Below are positions 22,401-36,599 of a stretch of DNA of 64,000 bases, one piece after another. The DNA comes from Tigriopus japonicus (Eukaryota > Arthropoda > Copepoda > Harpacticoida > Harpacticidae). The position numbers were made by a program, and so were the translations under genes. The stretch lies in the NCBI GenBank assembly GCA_010645155.1, contig CM021320.1, forward strand, positions 3,714,745 to 3,778,744, in the 5' to 3' direction. Positions within the stretch are counted from its first letter, which is position 1. Every line of letters begins with the position of its first letter. Under the pieces are notes generated by a model. The model did not search any database. It was not told the origin of the DNA and saw only the letters and a list, made by a program, of their open reading frames with translations.

Positions 22401-25400
22401 CATCGAGTCCAGGAGGCTATTAAACATTTCCATATCGGTTGAACCCGACCCATCCAACGTGGCCAGTTCAAGCAAGCCCTCTGGGTTGAAAATAAGGGCT
22501 TGGAAGTGTTTTCATTGTGCTTCAAAAGAAGATGCCGAATGTTGTTTACTGGCTTTGTTGGTCCACCTCTCAAAGAGAAAAGAATAAAAGACGACGACGA
22601 AGGCGAAGAACAAGACCTTTTTCTTCTGTTCTTTGAATCCTCTTTCAGAGAGTCCATTGTATGGGAATCTTCATGAGACAATCCAAGTCAGACAGGAGGG
22701 ATGCTTCATTTCTCCATTTCATCGGGGAGCCTTCCTTTGAACTCGGCACTACATGCATGCACTTTGGAATAATTCTATTTTGCCTGAAGGAGAATTATTT
22801 TCATCTTGAGAGGAGAACGCATGTCCTGCTCGTGAATGAGGGTCCCGAGCATTTTCCTGACTCCTCCAGAGAGAATCCAAGTCACTCACTCAGGGTTAGG
22901 AAGGAGATGGTGTTTACCTAAGCAGGTTGGTGGTTTCTGGCTGCCTCGCTTGAGGAACCAAAACTTTTTTTTCCTCTCTGTTCTTCTGTGTTCTGCTATT
23001 GGCGTCGGGCAGAGGTGGTTACGAGGCCAACAATTTTGGGATGCATCACGCAATGCACCCATCAGCACGACAGCATGCGATATGGGTTGATCTTGGGGGT
23101 ATGACAGAGTAAGACGAAAACAAGAACAAGAACAACGCCAACTAGAGGGAAGAGAAGGAGGAGGAGGAGGAAAAGAAGGACTTGACTTGGTAAACAGGCA
23201 GAAAACCTCAACGGATCTTGGCTGGTTGGAGTACGTCTCACGGAGCATGCACGTTTCTGGAACGGCGTTCTCAGACAAGGGCACTAATAGTGATTTGGGA
23301 GACCGTCCAAGGAACAAGAGGGATCACTTCAAAGTGGATATTTTTTTCTGATTTTGTTGGTCAGTTTTTCTTTCCTTCTCGAAAGACCAGACCACCACGC
23401 AAAATATGACATACCGTTGTTGATAAGAGGAGTGTTTAAAAATTCGAGTCTTTGGATTGACGGATTATATATTGATTGTTCGAAAAGCAAGGGTCAATTC
23501 CTGATTTGATGAACTTGTAGGCCTATCAAAGTGTTCGCCGAAATGAGTTAATGTTGAAAGCAATCAAAATAGCTCTGCACATGATTCAAGCCCTGTCGAG
23601 TGAGTGCTCGTGAATTCCCGTTCAATTCAAATGTTTGCATTGGACAAAGTGGGAACAGAATAATAAAACCGGGGGTGTTGTATTGTTGCGGTTTTCTGGC
23701 TTTTCAAAATGTGCTTTCGTTTGTGGTCGCCCAGGTGATTACAAGTCTTATTCATTTATTTCTCACATGCAACAACAAAACCCACCACCACAAATCCGCA
23801 ATCACCCACAATGCCTTTATACGTATCCCAACCATTGAATGTACACTGAGTGTTTAATCAAAACACATGTACAAGTCACTCGTCACCCTGATTCAAAGTC
23901 TCGTACTCGATGGGTGACCAAATATCGCTGCATGAGTCCGCTTTGCTTATTGATTCGAATTGACCTAAACCACCAAGGTCTTGCAAGTTGGAACAAATGT
24001 AAAGTCAATGTCCCAGAAACGCCAACAGATCCTGCTGATAACGGCTGTTCACCTGATGACTAATGAGTTGACTATCCAAGCGGGAAATCAACACCCTGGG
24101 AGACGCTGATTGTCTCTATTGGATTTTTTTTCTCTCTCTCTCTCGTTCTCCGAGGGAGAACTAATGATTACTGCTTCATACGTTATCACGTGAAATCGTT
24201 CGAGGGCCAGCAAAATAGTTGTGAAGTGTTCTTAATATACTCGGGGTATCCCTAGATCCATCTCATGTGGTTAGAGTCTCTTTGGAAGTAATTCAGTAGT
24301 GCACACGCAACGAGACCGAGTTTTCCCGTCTCACACATCAACGCGTATCCCGATTCAATTCTCCGCCGATCCTTCTTCCATGGTTCAGGTGGAGACTCTT
24401 TTTTTCACGAAATTGATATGACAAATCTATAATTTTCATCTTTCTACCCTATTGACTTCGTGATTTGTGACGGCTAGTGGACACAATTGCATGTCCACGC
24501 GCATTCTGTAACAATGCATATCGACACCAAAAACTAAAAAAAAAGACTTTCAGTCCCAAGTACAACCGCTCGAGCCATTCGATACAAAACGCCTTTTAAT
24601 GGAAACTAGGTACTTCCAAGAGCTCTCCTCTCTTAGACCTCAACCGAAGGACTGGAAACCACTACCGTCAAGCCACATTTTGAACTTCAGTCGGTTGGTT
24701 GTTTCGCTGGTTCTTTGCTTCTCGTTCATGCCACCAAAAATATGGTCCAAGTCGACGCTGGCAGCCTAAAGTACTTCAAAAAGTGGGCGAGACTCAGTAT
24801 AACAGATTGTCCTCTAATTATACCCTCTGTCCCTTGCCAACTGGCTTGACTAGTACTCGGCAGGCACATGCAGAAAGGTGATTCCAATGGAACTGTATTG
24901 TACGTTATTCGCGGGACTCCAACTTTGAGAGGAGAGCTTCATCGTAAGCCCTCTCTCAGTCACTCACTCACGACTCAGAACCGAGGGAGTCTCTTACGTA
25001 CGCACATACGTTGAGCCCAGAACAGGAGGTTTCCCAGTAGTGGGCTACACATTGAGATCAAGATGGCAATCGATCAAATTCTCGAGGTTCGCAGAGTTCG
25101 GCTAGCTTTTAGTTGAGTCACCTCTTACCTCTTACTTGGATTTGATTCGGGTTTCGGTATGGCAACGAACGCTTCTCTGTTTCAAGCCCTTTGCACATCC
25201 AGGAACGTCGTTCGAATATATATTTTGGTACGAAAAAAAGCGAGTGAAAGAGGGGTACCTTGTGGGCTGGCCAAGATGGAGGGCCCCTTCAACAACAACC
25301 ATCATCCCTCGGAACATTATTGAGGCAGTGGCAGCCGTCCGTCACTTTGGGGGGAAGCGAGGGTATTTATTGCTTGTGTGTCGGAATGGATATTTCATGC

Positions 25401-28400
25401 AAATTGTACCGAGAGTTTTGAGATTTGCTGAAAACACCATGCCAATCTTGGCCATTTTGAAGCCCAGCACACTGTAAGCAAGCACCCATGCCATTGCCTG
25501 TGCTCATTTATGACCAAGATGATATATCATAAAGTTCAGAGCTCTCCTCAAGAACACGAAACGATGAAACGAATAAGCTCGAGACAATGGGTGAATGACT
25601 TGACACTTCCAAGTCGTTTTCCGAGCTATTTTCCCCTCTGACTTTTTGAATTGGGAATGAGAACAATGCCACGAATAAGCGAGACCATTTGTTTGTTCAA
25701 AGGGTTAAATCCATGGCTCTAGGGCCTACTATCATCCTCATCCATCGGCGAATCGTGAGACAACTCGACTTGGCCGAACCACCAACCAACCAACCAACCA
25801 ACCACTTGTGCCTCACATAATCGTCATTTCCAAATTCCACTTTCATCATGCACGCACGCAGAGTGAACACAAATGATCCTGAATTAACCGGGAATTGTTT
25901 TAAACCCGGTGAGTATCCTCGGAATTTCTCACGCCTCTGACAGGATCTGCGGGAGAGGGTCGAGAGGGTCTCCGCCCAGACTCTGCGGGTGACCATGAAG
26001 AGGATCCATCGGTGACTTGAGCGAGTAGTGAGTGCTCCTTATCCTAACCCTTTCGCATGTCGGTCGTCGCTGTTGGTTGTGGCTTCTGACCGCAAGCAGG
26101 ATAACTTTTTGACGAGTTTTCAACCCAGTTTGTTCATTTGCCGCTTTTACTTCGGAAGGGTTCCTCGTTGATGATCCCAGCACGAGAGAACACAGAGCCA
26201 CAGACTCAATCGCTTTCAAAAAGAGTCGGTGTGCCCGGTCTTGTCGCTTTTTCGGCAAAGTCTTTTGTTTTTGGTCATCACCAGTCGTCTAATGAAGGGA
26301 ACCCAACCGAGCCCATAAGACGCCGTTTCAATCACTGGCATGTCATCAGAAATCGACCCTAAAACATGAGCATCTGAAAATAATTCACCTCCACCCAAAA
26401 ACGACAGACACCCCTGGGCTGAAAACGAACACGAAGAACGATGCTCCATTTTCCAAGTGTCCGTTTGCTTAATGTAAAAATGCCACATTCTCTGTAAGTG
26501 TATTTGGCTAACACCATTTTTAAGGGTGGGTATATTTTCCATGGCTGGATTGAGTCTGAGAGAGAAATTGCCTTCCGGTAAATTTGTCTCGAGTTGGTTC
26601 GAAATTTGGAAGTGGCCACGAAAATCGCCTTTTGCCACGAGGGGAGGAGATTGGTGTTTGAACCCAACCTGTTGTAGTGCAAACGATTTGAAATGCATAC
26701 ACAGGAAACATTTGTTTCCCTGAACAACTTCATCAAGAGATATCCGTTTCTATCCATGAAACAAAAGGATGACTCGAACAGGTTAGTAGTCCTCGTCTTC
26801 AAGGTTCATTATCGTTTCTTTGAATGGCTAACGAGCTGCTCAAGCGGTCGCCACCAGCAATCGTTTCAAACTTAACGAGAGAGCACCATCGTGTTCTGAA
26901 CTAGAACCTAGAACCTAGAAGTCAAAAGAGCTGCTGTCTTTGGTAGCTCATTTCAATGCATCTCATTGATGACCAAGGCCCTTCTTGGTTCTGTTGGTTT
27001 TTCATACCCAACATGTCATACCTTGGCGCGATGACCCTCAGACATCAAATTGATGTTCCCTTATGATTATGTTTCCTAAATTGGAAAGAAAACCCATCTA
27101 CCCAGGTTCATTGGTGGTGGGCTTGGTTAGGTCATTGTCGGAGCACTCTTTGAGAGCGTTCTCTCGCGCAGACATCGTCTTACAAACACCCAAACGATTC
27201 ATTGTACAGAGCTTGATAACTCATTAACAGCTTCCCATCTCACTTTGGGTCTGGCCGAAGTTGGAAGTTGGATGGAGATAACGATGGCATACCCTCAGCC
27301 GAATTCTTAGAGGAAAGAAAAGAGAGGATTGCTCCAAAGCAAAAACCACACGGTTCACGTTCTGGCGGCCTTATCATCAATAGTGCGTAGGCCGAGTTTG
27401 AATAAGTCGTAGTACTTGAGATAAATGGTTTCAGTTCACAAAGCCTTATCGAACTGTGTCACATGACAATCAGGGTTTAAGCAAAGTGTTCCCAAAACTA
27501 AACAATGAGCAATAACAAATACCAAACAAGTCTCATCATCTTTGCGGGACGATTCTCTGAGCTTGGCCCTATCGATTTCATCCGACCATATTCAAGCTCC
27601 CGAACTCTCATTTATCCCGTGAAAGATGAATCACCTCGAGGGCTCCTAACAGAAGAACTAACAGGGATGGTAGTCGTCTCAGAAGTCGGACCAAAGCTCA
27701 CAAAAGAGCTCACGAGTAAGGAAAAGAAATGGTCCTGGTTTAGAAACGAGAGAGGTAAGTAGTTGGTTGTTGGTAGGCCCTGGAGGCGATTCCCGTCCTT
27801 TGGCTTTGACGTAGCTCGTTTGAATGTAGAATTGGTCAGGTTGGAGGGTGTTTTTTTTGCTCAGGTTTGGCCCTGTCGGCCTTCCATTCTCTTTGGAAGA
27901 TGAATTGGTGAGATATTGATAATGAGTTCAGAACTCAGTCCGTGTGGGCTCTTTCGCTCAGTAGAACTGTACCTTTGCTCGGAATCGACAGTCAGCGGTC
28001 CAACAACTTGACATGGGATAATTGAGCGAGAGAGAGAGAGAGACTACACAGCTTCTTGGTCTATTTGGCCTTCTGGATTGCTTCTGCCGCATCCGAAATG
28101 AAGATTGAACTCTTCTGCTCATCGTGGTCGTCGTCGTGGTGAGCTCAAGCGAAACCAAAGCGAAGCGAAACCACGATATCCAAGCCGAGATGAAGAGACT
28201 GTCTCAAATGAGATGAAGAGGAAATTAGAAAACGATCTCGTGCGATTAATGGCCTACCAATAGTTGTGGCCCACAACAACAACACACCCGAGAGAGGGTC
28301 AAGCCACCGTTTGGGTAAACGTTCAATCAGAGCCACCCTTTTCAAGACCGTTACCCTCATTTATGTATATTTACCAATACTGAACGTTGTTATGTAAAAC

Positions 28401-31400
28401 TCCTTGAATATCAAATTCAACCACCCCAAAGTTTGGGGTTGTGTTCCATATTGAGGGTAAGCTAAAAGCAACCGGATTTTTTCCAATGGGGAAACCAACT
28501 ACAGTACTTGGTTAGAGACCCTTTTAGCGTCAGTCAGGGAGTAAGTAGTAAGCCCATAATTACGGGGGTTTCAATGGGATTCGGTCGAAACTGACCCAGC
28601 TAAGCGTGCTTAAGCCGATTCATTGTCAGTCAGGCAGGACTCGTTTGACAACCAAAAATGGCATCATCCTTCGATCGCAAATACATACATATGCAAAGAG
28701 CATCGTGATATTCATAACTCAATCACGATCCCGTTCGCGTTGCTCCTTCTTTCGATTCTCCCAGATATTGTATATAAAGGTTATGAGCTACAAGTAGTGG
28801 TTAGAATCCCTGGCACCTCTGTCTATTGTCAAATTCGTGGCACAAAACCTGGCTTATATTTCATCACACTCTCTTGGTGTCACTCATTCGTCTCCGTTGA
28901 CAAGAAAAACGCCAAAATCCAAACCATGAAGAGACACCCAACTAAAGATGAACCACATTGCTGCCATTACTATTGGTTGGAAGCATTTGGGAGCAGCTAT
29001 TGTTGCCAGATTTTGGGGTTCATGATGAATGGCATATGTATGGGATAGCGGGACTGAGTTTGAATCCATTTTTTTCCTTTTTCGACGGATTTACTTCAAA
29101 TTTTCGCATCCACAAATTCGTATGATTTGAGTCCATTTGAAGTAATCATTTTCGAGGTGAGCCCCAAGATCTAAGATCTAAGTAATTAGTACTTGTATTG
29201 TGGAGTAGATATTTAATGGCAATTGCGGAACTAGTAGTAGAAACTTTAATACACCACGTGTACAATCAAGAGTTTCTAGGAGACTGACAGTGCAGTTTTT
29301 TTGCACGAGTCCAAATTTTGTCTCAAGCAAAAGCAACAAGAGACTTTAACAAACTCAGTAATGCACAGTGTAGACTAGTCAAATATGAATGTTGGTAGTT
29401 TGTCCGCGAGTGCGTATGTTTCTCCAATTTAAAGTGCTTCAAATTGCACCCTTGCCTCATCTAAAACGATCTCCTCTCCTTCAAGAGTGAATACTACTTT
29501 GTGCACAACGAAAGATTTCTACTAACATGTGTCGTTAATTATTACCTGAAAAAAGATGAGATTTGCATCATACTCGTCTTGAAGTAAATGAAAATTAATT
29601 CTTCCTCGCAGATTTTGGAACAAATGACGAGAAAGAAGGGGGAAGAAAAAGCGTGTGATTCACACCAAATTCTTGACTGACATGTTTGCCAAGGTGTTCA
29701 AAACTTCAGCGGGCAATTAGCCAACAAACCCACTCAGATTGACTTCATGCAAAGATTTCAAATAATTAGGTGTCATTGGGTGAAGGAGCGAAAACCCTAG
29801 GTTTTGTATGCCGATCCCATGGCCCGTCGCAAGTTTTGAACTGATTTTCATTCCAGGAAAGCTCGCGTCATCACCCATATTTGCTTTGGCCACTCAAAAA
29901 TCTTCAAGGGCAACATTTTAAAGGTGACTCCTGCGATGCTTACGAAAGCTGAAGTCGATCTGGTTTGGTTAGAAATCCGAGCGAGTCATCCGAGTTTGTA
30001 CACTCTTCGTCCCAAGCGAGAAGTGAATCCATGTACGTATGTAGTGGCAAACACAAAGCTGAGCCTGGGAATTTGTCTGGGAAACAATAAGTGCGATTTC
30101 AAAGCAGCGAGTTGCTTCCTGGAACAATTTTGACCATGCGTCAAAAAGGGATCTAACTGTCTCATTTCTGACAGCTTCGTTTGAGCTTCATCAAAACAAT
30201 GCCAATCAAAACAAAGCTATATACCGTCAAACAAAAGCGCATTCTTTCATTCTTTCACGGGATTGCGCTTTAATCTGAAACCAGTTTTACATATTTTTCT
30301 TTAATCTCTTGCCTTGCCTTCCAAATCCTTCCAATATTAATCAAAAAGGGGGTACATAAAACAGGGACAAAGTAGGCATGAGAAACATGGCTTTTGAGCT
30401 CGTGAGACAAAACAGAAATAAAAGTTATGGTCCTAATCCAAAAGTATTGTATTATTATGATGACCTGAGAGCCAACTCGAAGGGGAACCCCATTCTCTCA
30501 GGGTGGGAGTATGAACAGAACAATCCTCGATTCAGGCATGTCACAAAATTATGGAGATGTAGGAGTAGCACAGAAAGAAATCAACAGAGCTGGAATTCGT
30601 CCTCTATTCAGGTTCATTGTCTTAGCGTTGGTTTGAGCCCAAAGCAATCTCACGCTCCTGAGTGGGACCAAGTTGAGAATTTGAATGTATATTCCCACAT
30701 CCCCCTTTTGATGGATTACGGGGCATGTCTTAATCTAGCGAAGTCTAGAGTCAAAAAAATGTTATCCAACATCCGACCAGCCTCACCAATTGTGATGATA
30801 TAATCCCAAGGAACGTTGCCCAGACAGGAATAATTGTATTGTTAAAGTGGTCAAAAGGTGGTCTATGTAGCCTCAAGTTTAAAATTAGTCTCAATCAATA
30901 AGTTGGTTGAAGAATGCAGTTGATTTACTGAAACTAAAGATAAGTATTACTATTTTTTTGGACTCTACTTTGCCCCACCTAAATTTATATTGACGTTACC
31001 AATCCTTGAGTGTGTTTGTGTAGTATAGTTCCATGTAAAGCTTAGCTAAGGTACTGAGACTTAGTGCTCTTAAGGATTATTATTTGGTCGCAAAATGAAT
31101 TCCAGTTATCAAAAAACTCATGTATATTAAAATCTCGTCATATTGGGTGGGTCGCATCTTGACGCATTTAAGAACTTTCAAGAGTTTGTCAAAATGAGGT
31201 CAGATTTGAACGATCCTTAGTATACTCTCAAGCAGAGTCGAGTGTGTGTGTCTCTAAACAATCTTGCAAATGTTAACAAGTGACCCGTTAATGGTCTTAA
31301 AATATACTATGTAAACAAGTGCTGTGTTTCAAATGCACCTGACGACCGACAACCGTTTATCTGACTTAATTTTGGTACAATCGAGTTGTTTGAAATAATG

Positions 31401-31960
31401 TAGTTAATTTGAGACCTGTTAAGACTTGGTGCAATATATACGTATACTGTACCTCTAAGGCTCTTGATTTCTACTGTGACGGACGATCATCGTGCGTTGA
31501 AAACATGCTAATTGGTTTGACATTACTTCCAAGGAAACATTGACGAAAAAAGGATTCTTATTCCTTATTTTTCTTATTCCTATACATTACTTCTACACAA
31601 CTACGAATCATTGATAGTTCTGTACTACCAATTGCTGACCGTGACCTTGGTTCTTTTGCATTGGATGGTCATACCATTTAGCTCCCTCGCCAAACACGAT
31701 CAAGTGTCGAATGGCGCGATTTATCACTCGATTTTCGACTGGTTGAGAAATCAAGAAACTTCGCTTGATTAATGGCTCATAGATCGTCGCAAAAGAGATC
31801 TTGGATTGTTAGTGGTGATCAATGAAGGCACTGAGAGTGTTTTAGACGTTTCTTTAACAATTAACAGTGGTCAGATTCGACCCTGATAGGACCAAATCTG
31901 AACTGAAGGAGAATTAAGAACAAGAGAGGGGGAAGACATTTTGCTGGTGGGGGTTCGTAT
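16485..31960. other. Gene-poor intergenic region, first half
   Basis: No ORF here has recognisable domains or convincing splice partners. The longest (30378-30803, plus, 141 codons) has no motif. GA/CT tracts lie at 19611-19653, 24130-24144 and 28025-28044, and an ACCA/CCAA tract lies at 25778-25803. A 15-nt string, GGACTCTACTTTGCC, occurs at both 17379 and 30960. I see no RNA gene. Confidence 0.55.
19611..19653. repeat. GA-rich microsatellite (GAGAGACA type)
   Basis: An imperfect (GA)n / GAGACA run of about 43 bp. It is the longest of several GA/CT tracts in the window. Confidence 0.95.
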
Positions 31961-32278
31961 TTCTCAAGAAACAGCTCTCGTTTCTCTCAATACGAGAATT
32001 TGTCTACATGGATATCGTAAATGTTTACTGGCCTCGCAATAAAAACTCTGTTTGTAAATAGAGGTAAACATGAGCTGAGTCCAATAAATTTGTTCATCAA
32101 TGCCAATGCCAAGTCCATGGAGGATTGAAAAAAAACTCCTCAAAATGAACACATTTTAAAACAATTCTGCCAAGCTTGCTGGAGTTTTTCCATATCATAA
32201 TTATATTCTTCAAATCCTTAACAATACATTTCGTAGCATATTTAGTCACTCATTCCACCGGTTGAAGATGGTTCAAAA

Positions 32279-32533
32279 ATGGACAGAGACATTCGTGACG
32301 TGACGAAGGCCATTATGGACAAATTTGGAGACATGTTCAAGAAATACGTTTTGAACTCATTCATCTTTGAAGACAGGAGGATGCTGTATGTTCCCAATAT
32401 TTGTGGTGTAAGCTCACAAATGATTTATGATCTCATGTTGGCATCCGAAGCACTAACCAATAAACCAACCCAGTCAAACAACAACTTCTGGTTTGTTCAC
32501 AAACAATTTCATCATCTCGTTGAAGGGCAGTAA
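32279..32533 (+). CDS. Isolated small ORF, 84 aa, unknown (low confidence)
   Basis: An ATG in good context (AAAAATGGAC) opens an 84-codon frame ending TAA. The composition is protein-like (MDRDIRDVTKAIMDKFGDMF at the start, several aromatic residues), unlike the repeat-driven ORFs around it. No signal peptide, membrane helix or known motif is visible. It could be a small orphan gene, a lone exon, or a fragment of a mobile element. A possible donor (TTTGTG|GTGTAAG) at about 32406 lies inside the frame. No function is suggested. Confidence 0.2.
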   Translation: MDRDIRDVTKAIMDKFGDMFKKYVLNSFIFEDRRMLYVPNICGVSSQMIYDLMLASEALTNKPTQSNNNFWFVHKQFHHLVEGQ

Positions 32534-33960
32534 ATTTCAAGACTAATGATGCTTTGAAGCCAAAAAAAGTGTTGCTGAGAATCTTTGGCCTTAGATTTTA
32601 AGGAATGGTCAAGTTTGTTCGTGTTGACCTTGCTCTTCAGTTTTCATCGAGATTTCAAATCTATTAAGAAAACCAATATTCTCATGTATCATCTTTTTCA
32701 AATCAAACGATAACACCAACACTTTTTATGGTATTTTGCTGATTATATTTATTGTAAAACTAATCAATTTGTTCTGACTTTAAGGAACTTGCCATTGAAT
32801 TTTTATTTGCTTTGCATTTAATATGGAAAAGGCAAAATCACGAAAACTATCCATAACACCCAAATTGTATACAGGCTAAAAAGTCTTCTTATTAACTTGT
32901 TACATTCCTAATGAGCAGATCAATTAAATTAATGGTCTATTTAAGTCCAAAATAGTTTTTGCTTCATCTCGTTATTTATTAAGAAACGTGGGAAAACCTA
33001 CAAAATACAAGTAACAAAATCACAAGGTAATTTGCCCTTGCCATTGTTGATCATCCTCATCAAGTCATCCTTCTCGTTTACAAGTAAAATAGAATCATTA
33101 AGAACTTGATATCCATAGTCATGAACCCGATTAACCCTTTTTACCCAATTCAGACCAATTCAGATTAACAAATTAATATACTAATGTAGGGAATTTATCA
33201 TCTTGTCTATAATGCCGTATAATTCCTCCCCTAAGTACTGTTTTTCAAGGTTATAAACAATTCCTTTTTGAGTCCAAGTTTTTCCTTCAACAATATCATG
33301 ATAGCCCTTGGATCTATTTCGAGATCTTGGATGGGAATTGCATTGGTGTGGTTGTGAGTCTGGTCTGTGTGTAAGTCACTTTTAAGCAAGGTAACCATCA
33401 TCTGGTTTTGTTGTTGCGAGGGTTGAGGGCCGAGGAGTGTGTAATTCAGAAATGATGGATTAGAATAAACCAAGTGTGACAGTGGTAGTGGTTGGTACCC
33501 ATGTGCAGCTACTACCAGAAGTGCCTTCCTCCCCTTCAATATCTACCATTGCTGCTGACAAAGGTGCATGGCAAGAGGAACCATCGGCAGCCACCAATGG
33601 AATCATCGTCTCGAACGATTCCAGCAAATGCTCACAAACACTCTTTGTGGCGTTGAGAATCCAGATCAGGATGGCCGGAGCCATCAGATCAATTTGAGGG
33701 ATGGATCCCGAAACAAATGTGTTCAAGTCACTCACCAAGACGAGCAATGGCAAAGGTAGTAAGTAAGTAAGTAGTATGGATAGTTTTCGTCGAATGAATC
33801 TTTGTCCCCTTGTGCAAAATTCAGATTGGCATCCCCCATTTTAGCCAAGAATGGCAGGCGTGTCCATGTGTATGTAGACAAGATTCCGATATTGGGAGTC
33901 TGAGGAAGGAGGAAATTAACGTCAGAGATGCTTAAGTCAACCATATATTAGGCCCTCCAT

Positions 33961-33982
33961 CTATCTATCCATCTATCTATCT
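33961..33982. repeat. CTAT/CCAT microsatellite
   Basis: A short imperfect tetranucleotide tract, followed by CTGACTGG-type sequence. Similar tetranucleotide tracts occur at 34721-34741 (CATC) and about 35868-35904 (GATA). Confidence 0.9.
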
Positions 33983-34720
33983 GACTGGTTGGCTGACTGT
34001 CTCTCACTCATTTCAGGGGTTCGAGCTTAATGAAGGAGTCAAGTCAAGTTCAACCAAAAACTTCTTGTTAGGTCTTCCTGCCGTGATAAATGAGACATTT
34101 TCCCCCTCAAAAAGGCCAAATATGGACGGACATTAATTATCGTCATCGTGTTCTTGAATAACAAATAGTGCCACTAACCACAACAACAGACCCACCAACA
34201 CATACTCGGGCAGCACTTACAAATGCATAAGAAGAAAGTAAGGGAGCTCCTAATTAGAGAATCATCCTTGACCATATCATGCCAACAACCGCTAGATATG
34301 GGTAAACGTGGCTGAGAGCCGAGAATGCTTTTACGCACAAGTTAATCATGGAGCGGTAAGTCAAGTGATTAGCCGGCTGAGCCAGCAATGGCTTGATTAG
34401 GTTTTTGATGCATGAAGCCCCGAACGCTTCCCAATGAATGGTTTTCTGCTAGAGGCCATTCTCGGGGTCTTTTTTACATCTTGGAACCCCACAGAGAGGG
34501 ACGGGGGGATGATGCTTTTGCTGGTTCTTTCTTGGGTATGTACAGTAGGTACATGTACTATGTACTAGTTGGGACGAAATGAAGCCTTCCGTCTTGGCTT
34601 CCTACTGATGTAACTTCATAACTGGTGGAGCATGGGCGTAATCAAGAAGCTACAACGCTTTGATAGAACTGAATGAGTTGGCTATTTCTGCTCATTCAAA
34701 GCTAATTAACCCCTTTACTA

Positions 34721-34741
34721 CATCCATCCATCCATCCATCC
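34721..34741. repeat. (CATC)n microsatellite
   Basis: About five perfect CATC units. Confidence 0.95.
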
Positions 34742-36392
34742 GTGAAACATACTGAGCATGTCCATGAATGTACATACACGTACCTCCAGCTGATGGAAAC
34801 TTTCTAAATGGTATTCTTGTCATGGCTGTGGGCCTATTCAGCAATGGGCCCTCTAATAATGCTTCTGTAAATGTCGGAGACCAAATTCGTGCTTATGTTT
34901 GTGATACCTTCAATTGAAGAGGAGTGCGGGAAATGTATGATTAGTTACTTTAGGCGACTTTCGAAACTCGGGGAATGAGGAATATCTTCCACGATCCCTT
35001 GACAAACCAAAAATTAAAGACGAATTAGCCTGAATATTAAATAAACTAGCCTACACGCAAGGATGACATGAGGCAGTACACCCAAGTCAAAACGGCCCCA
35101 AAATATTGATATGCTTGGGAGGTCACCGTGAAAAATGATGAAAGATCACCCACCATCCTCCATTCCTTGAACCCGGTCAAATCCATCCTAACCATTCAAG
35201 CGGATATGTAACTAACTACAAATAGACCGCCTTAACTTTCCCAGTAAGCACAACAAATAGGAAATAATCGACTCAGTGCAAACTAGGGTTAGTATGAAGC
35301 TAAACAACAGAGGTACCGAGTACTACATTGACTGGGACCATGGGCTGCAGAATAAGAACGACTGGAACAATAGCAGCAACGACTGCGTCAACCACTACGG
35401 ACATGGGTGGGGAAGAACGGGAGCAAACGTGCCACTTAATAAGCGATCAGCACAGAAATACGGCGACGACGAATCGTAGAAATTTTATGTGAAATCGCCA
35501 CTTTTCTCAGAAGCCAACACCAAGCTTCAGACAAGTCGAGTTCCCCTGAAAGTACTCAACAATGGGATCGATGTTGAACATGGTTGGAAGAACCCGAAAG
35601 AAAATCCAATGTGCAGCCTTTCATGGTGAGAATTTGTAACCGTTGGCAAAGGCCTCAATTTGTCTGCTCTCCCAAAATAGCCCAATATGTGTGTGTAATA
35701 AGGTGTCTAAATGGGCCATGCCTAAGGGAAATTGTAGAGCAGGAATTATCATCGGGGGCTTGGATTGGTGCTTCATTTACCTCAATTCCTTTCAGAGCTT
35801 TCGTACTTTGAGTCAAATCTTGGAGTGTTTTGAAATGCCATAGATCAAGGAGAGGTGGGCTAGATTGATGAACAGATAGATGGATAGAAAGATAGATAGA
35901 TGGAGTGAGTCTTGGTCGAACTACGAAGGGAGGGGGCTTGTGCGGGCGGCGATGGTCTGGTAGGTTGTCTACCAGTAGTATAATAATAAAAATCAAAATG
36001 AACTTGCGAACGTGGCCCTTAATGATGGCAAATTACCACTGTCATGGTCATGTTGTTGACGCTGTTGTTGTTGTGATGGTTATGGTGGCAGCGACGATGG
36101 TTCTCCTCTCTGTTTCTTTCAGATATCTCGAACAAAACTCCAACCATCCAATCCCCACAAAGCTTGGTCTTAATAACTCTGGCAAGATGTTTGATTTCAG
36201 TTTTGAAGCTCGGAATTGGGAAATATCCATTCTTGGATTGTTAATGTAAAGGTTTGTAGGAAAACCTGAAATATTTGAACCATTTAGGGAGACATTGGAG
36301 GTCCTAATGGACAGGTGGAACACAGGGATAAAAACTTGCATATGGACCAAAGCGCAATCAATCAATCACGGTTTTTCGTCCCAACCATTTCT

Positions 36393-36464
36393 CAACATTG
36401 GACCGAAATGGCAAAATCGTTGGGTGCTTTTTTTTCCCGAAAACTTGAACAAAATTGTTCTATC
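36393..36464. repeat. Direct repeat copy 1, left of the second assembly gap
   Basis: About 72 bp beginning CAACATTGGACCGAAATGG and ending at the gap. It matches 36600-36670 with only about four differences (homopolymer lengths and two substitutions). Confidence 0.95.
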
Positions 36465-36599
36465 NNNNNNNNNNNNNNNNNNNNNNNNNNNNNNNNNNNN
36501 NNNNNNNNNNNNNNNNNNNNNNNNNNNNNNNNNNNNNNNNNNNNNNNNNNNNNNNNNNNNNNNNNNNNNNNNNNNNNNNNNNNNNNNNNNNNNNNNNNN
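36465..36599. other. Assembly gap (135 N)
   Basis: A run of N between two near-identical 71-72 bp sequences. Reading frames crossing it are artefacts. Confidence 0.99.

Noticed and set aside
27505..27762. 85-codon ORF containing a strong donor (GAGAG|GTAAGT)
   Set aside because: No matching downstream acceptor exon with coding content was found; a lone donor-like string is expected by chance in this much sequence.
30378..30803. 141-codon plus-strand ORF between two possible transposon-end motifs (near 30362 and 30960)
   Set aside because: No transposase motif is visible, the left motif matches only loosely, and the composition is not clearly coding.
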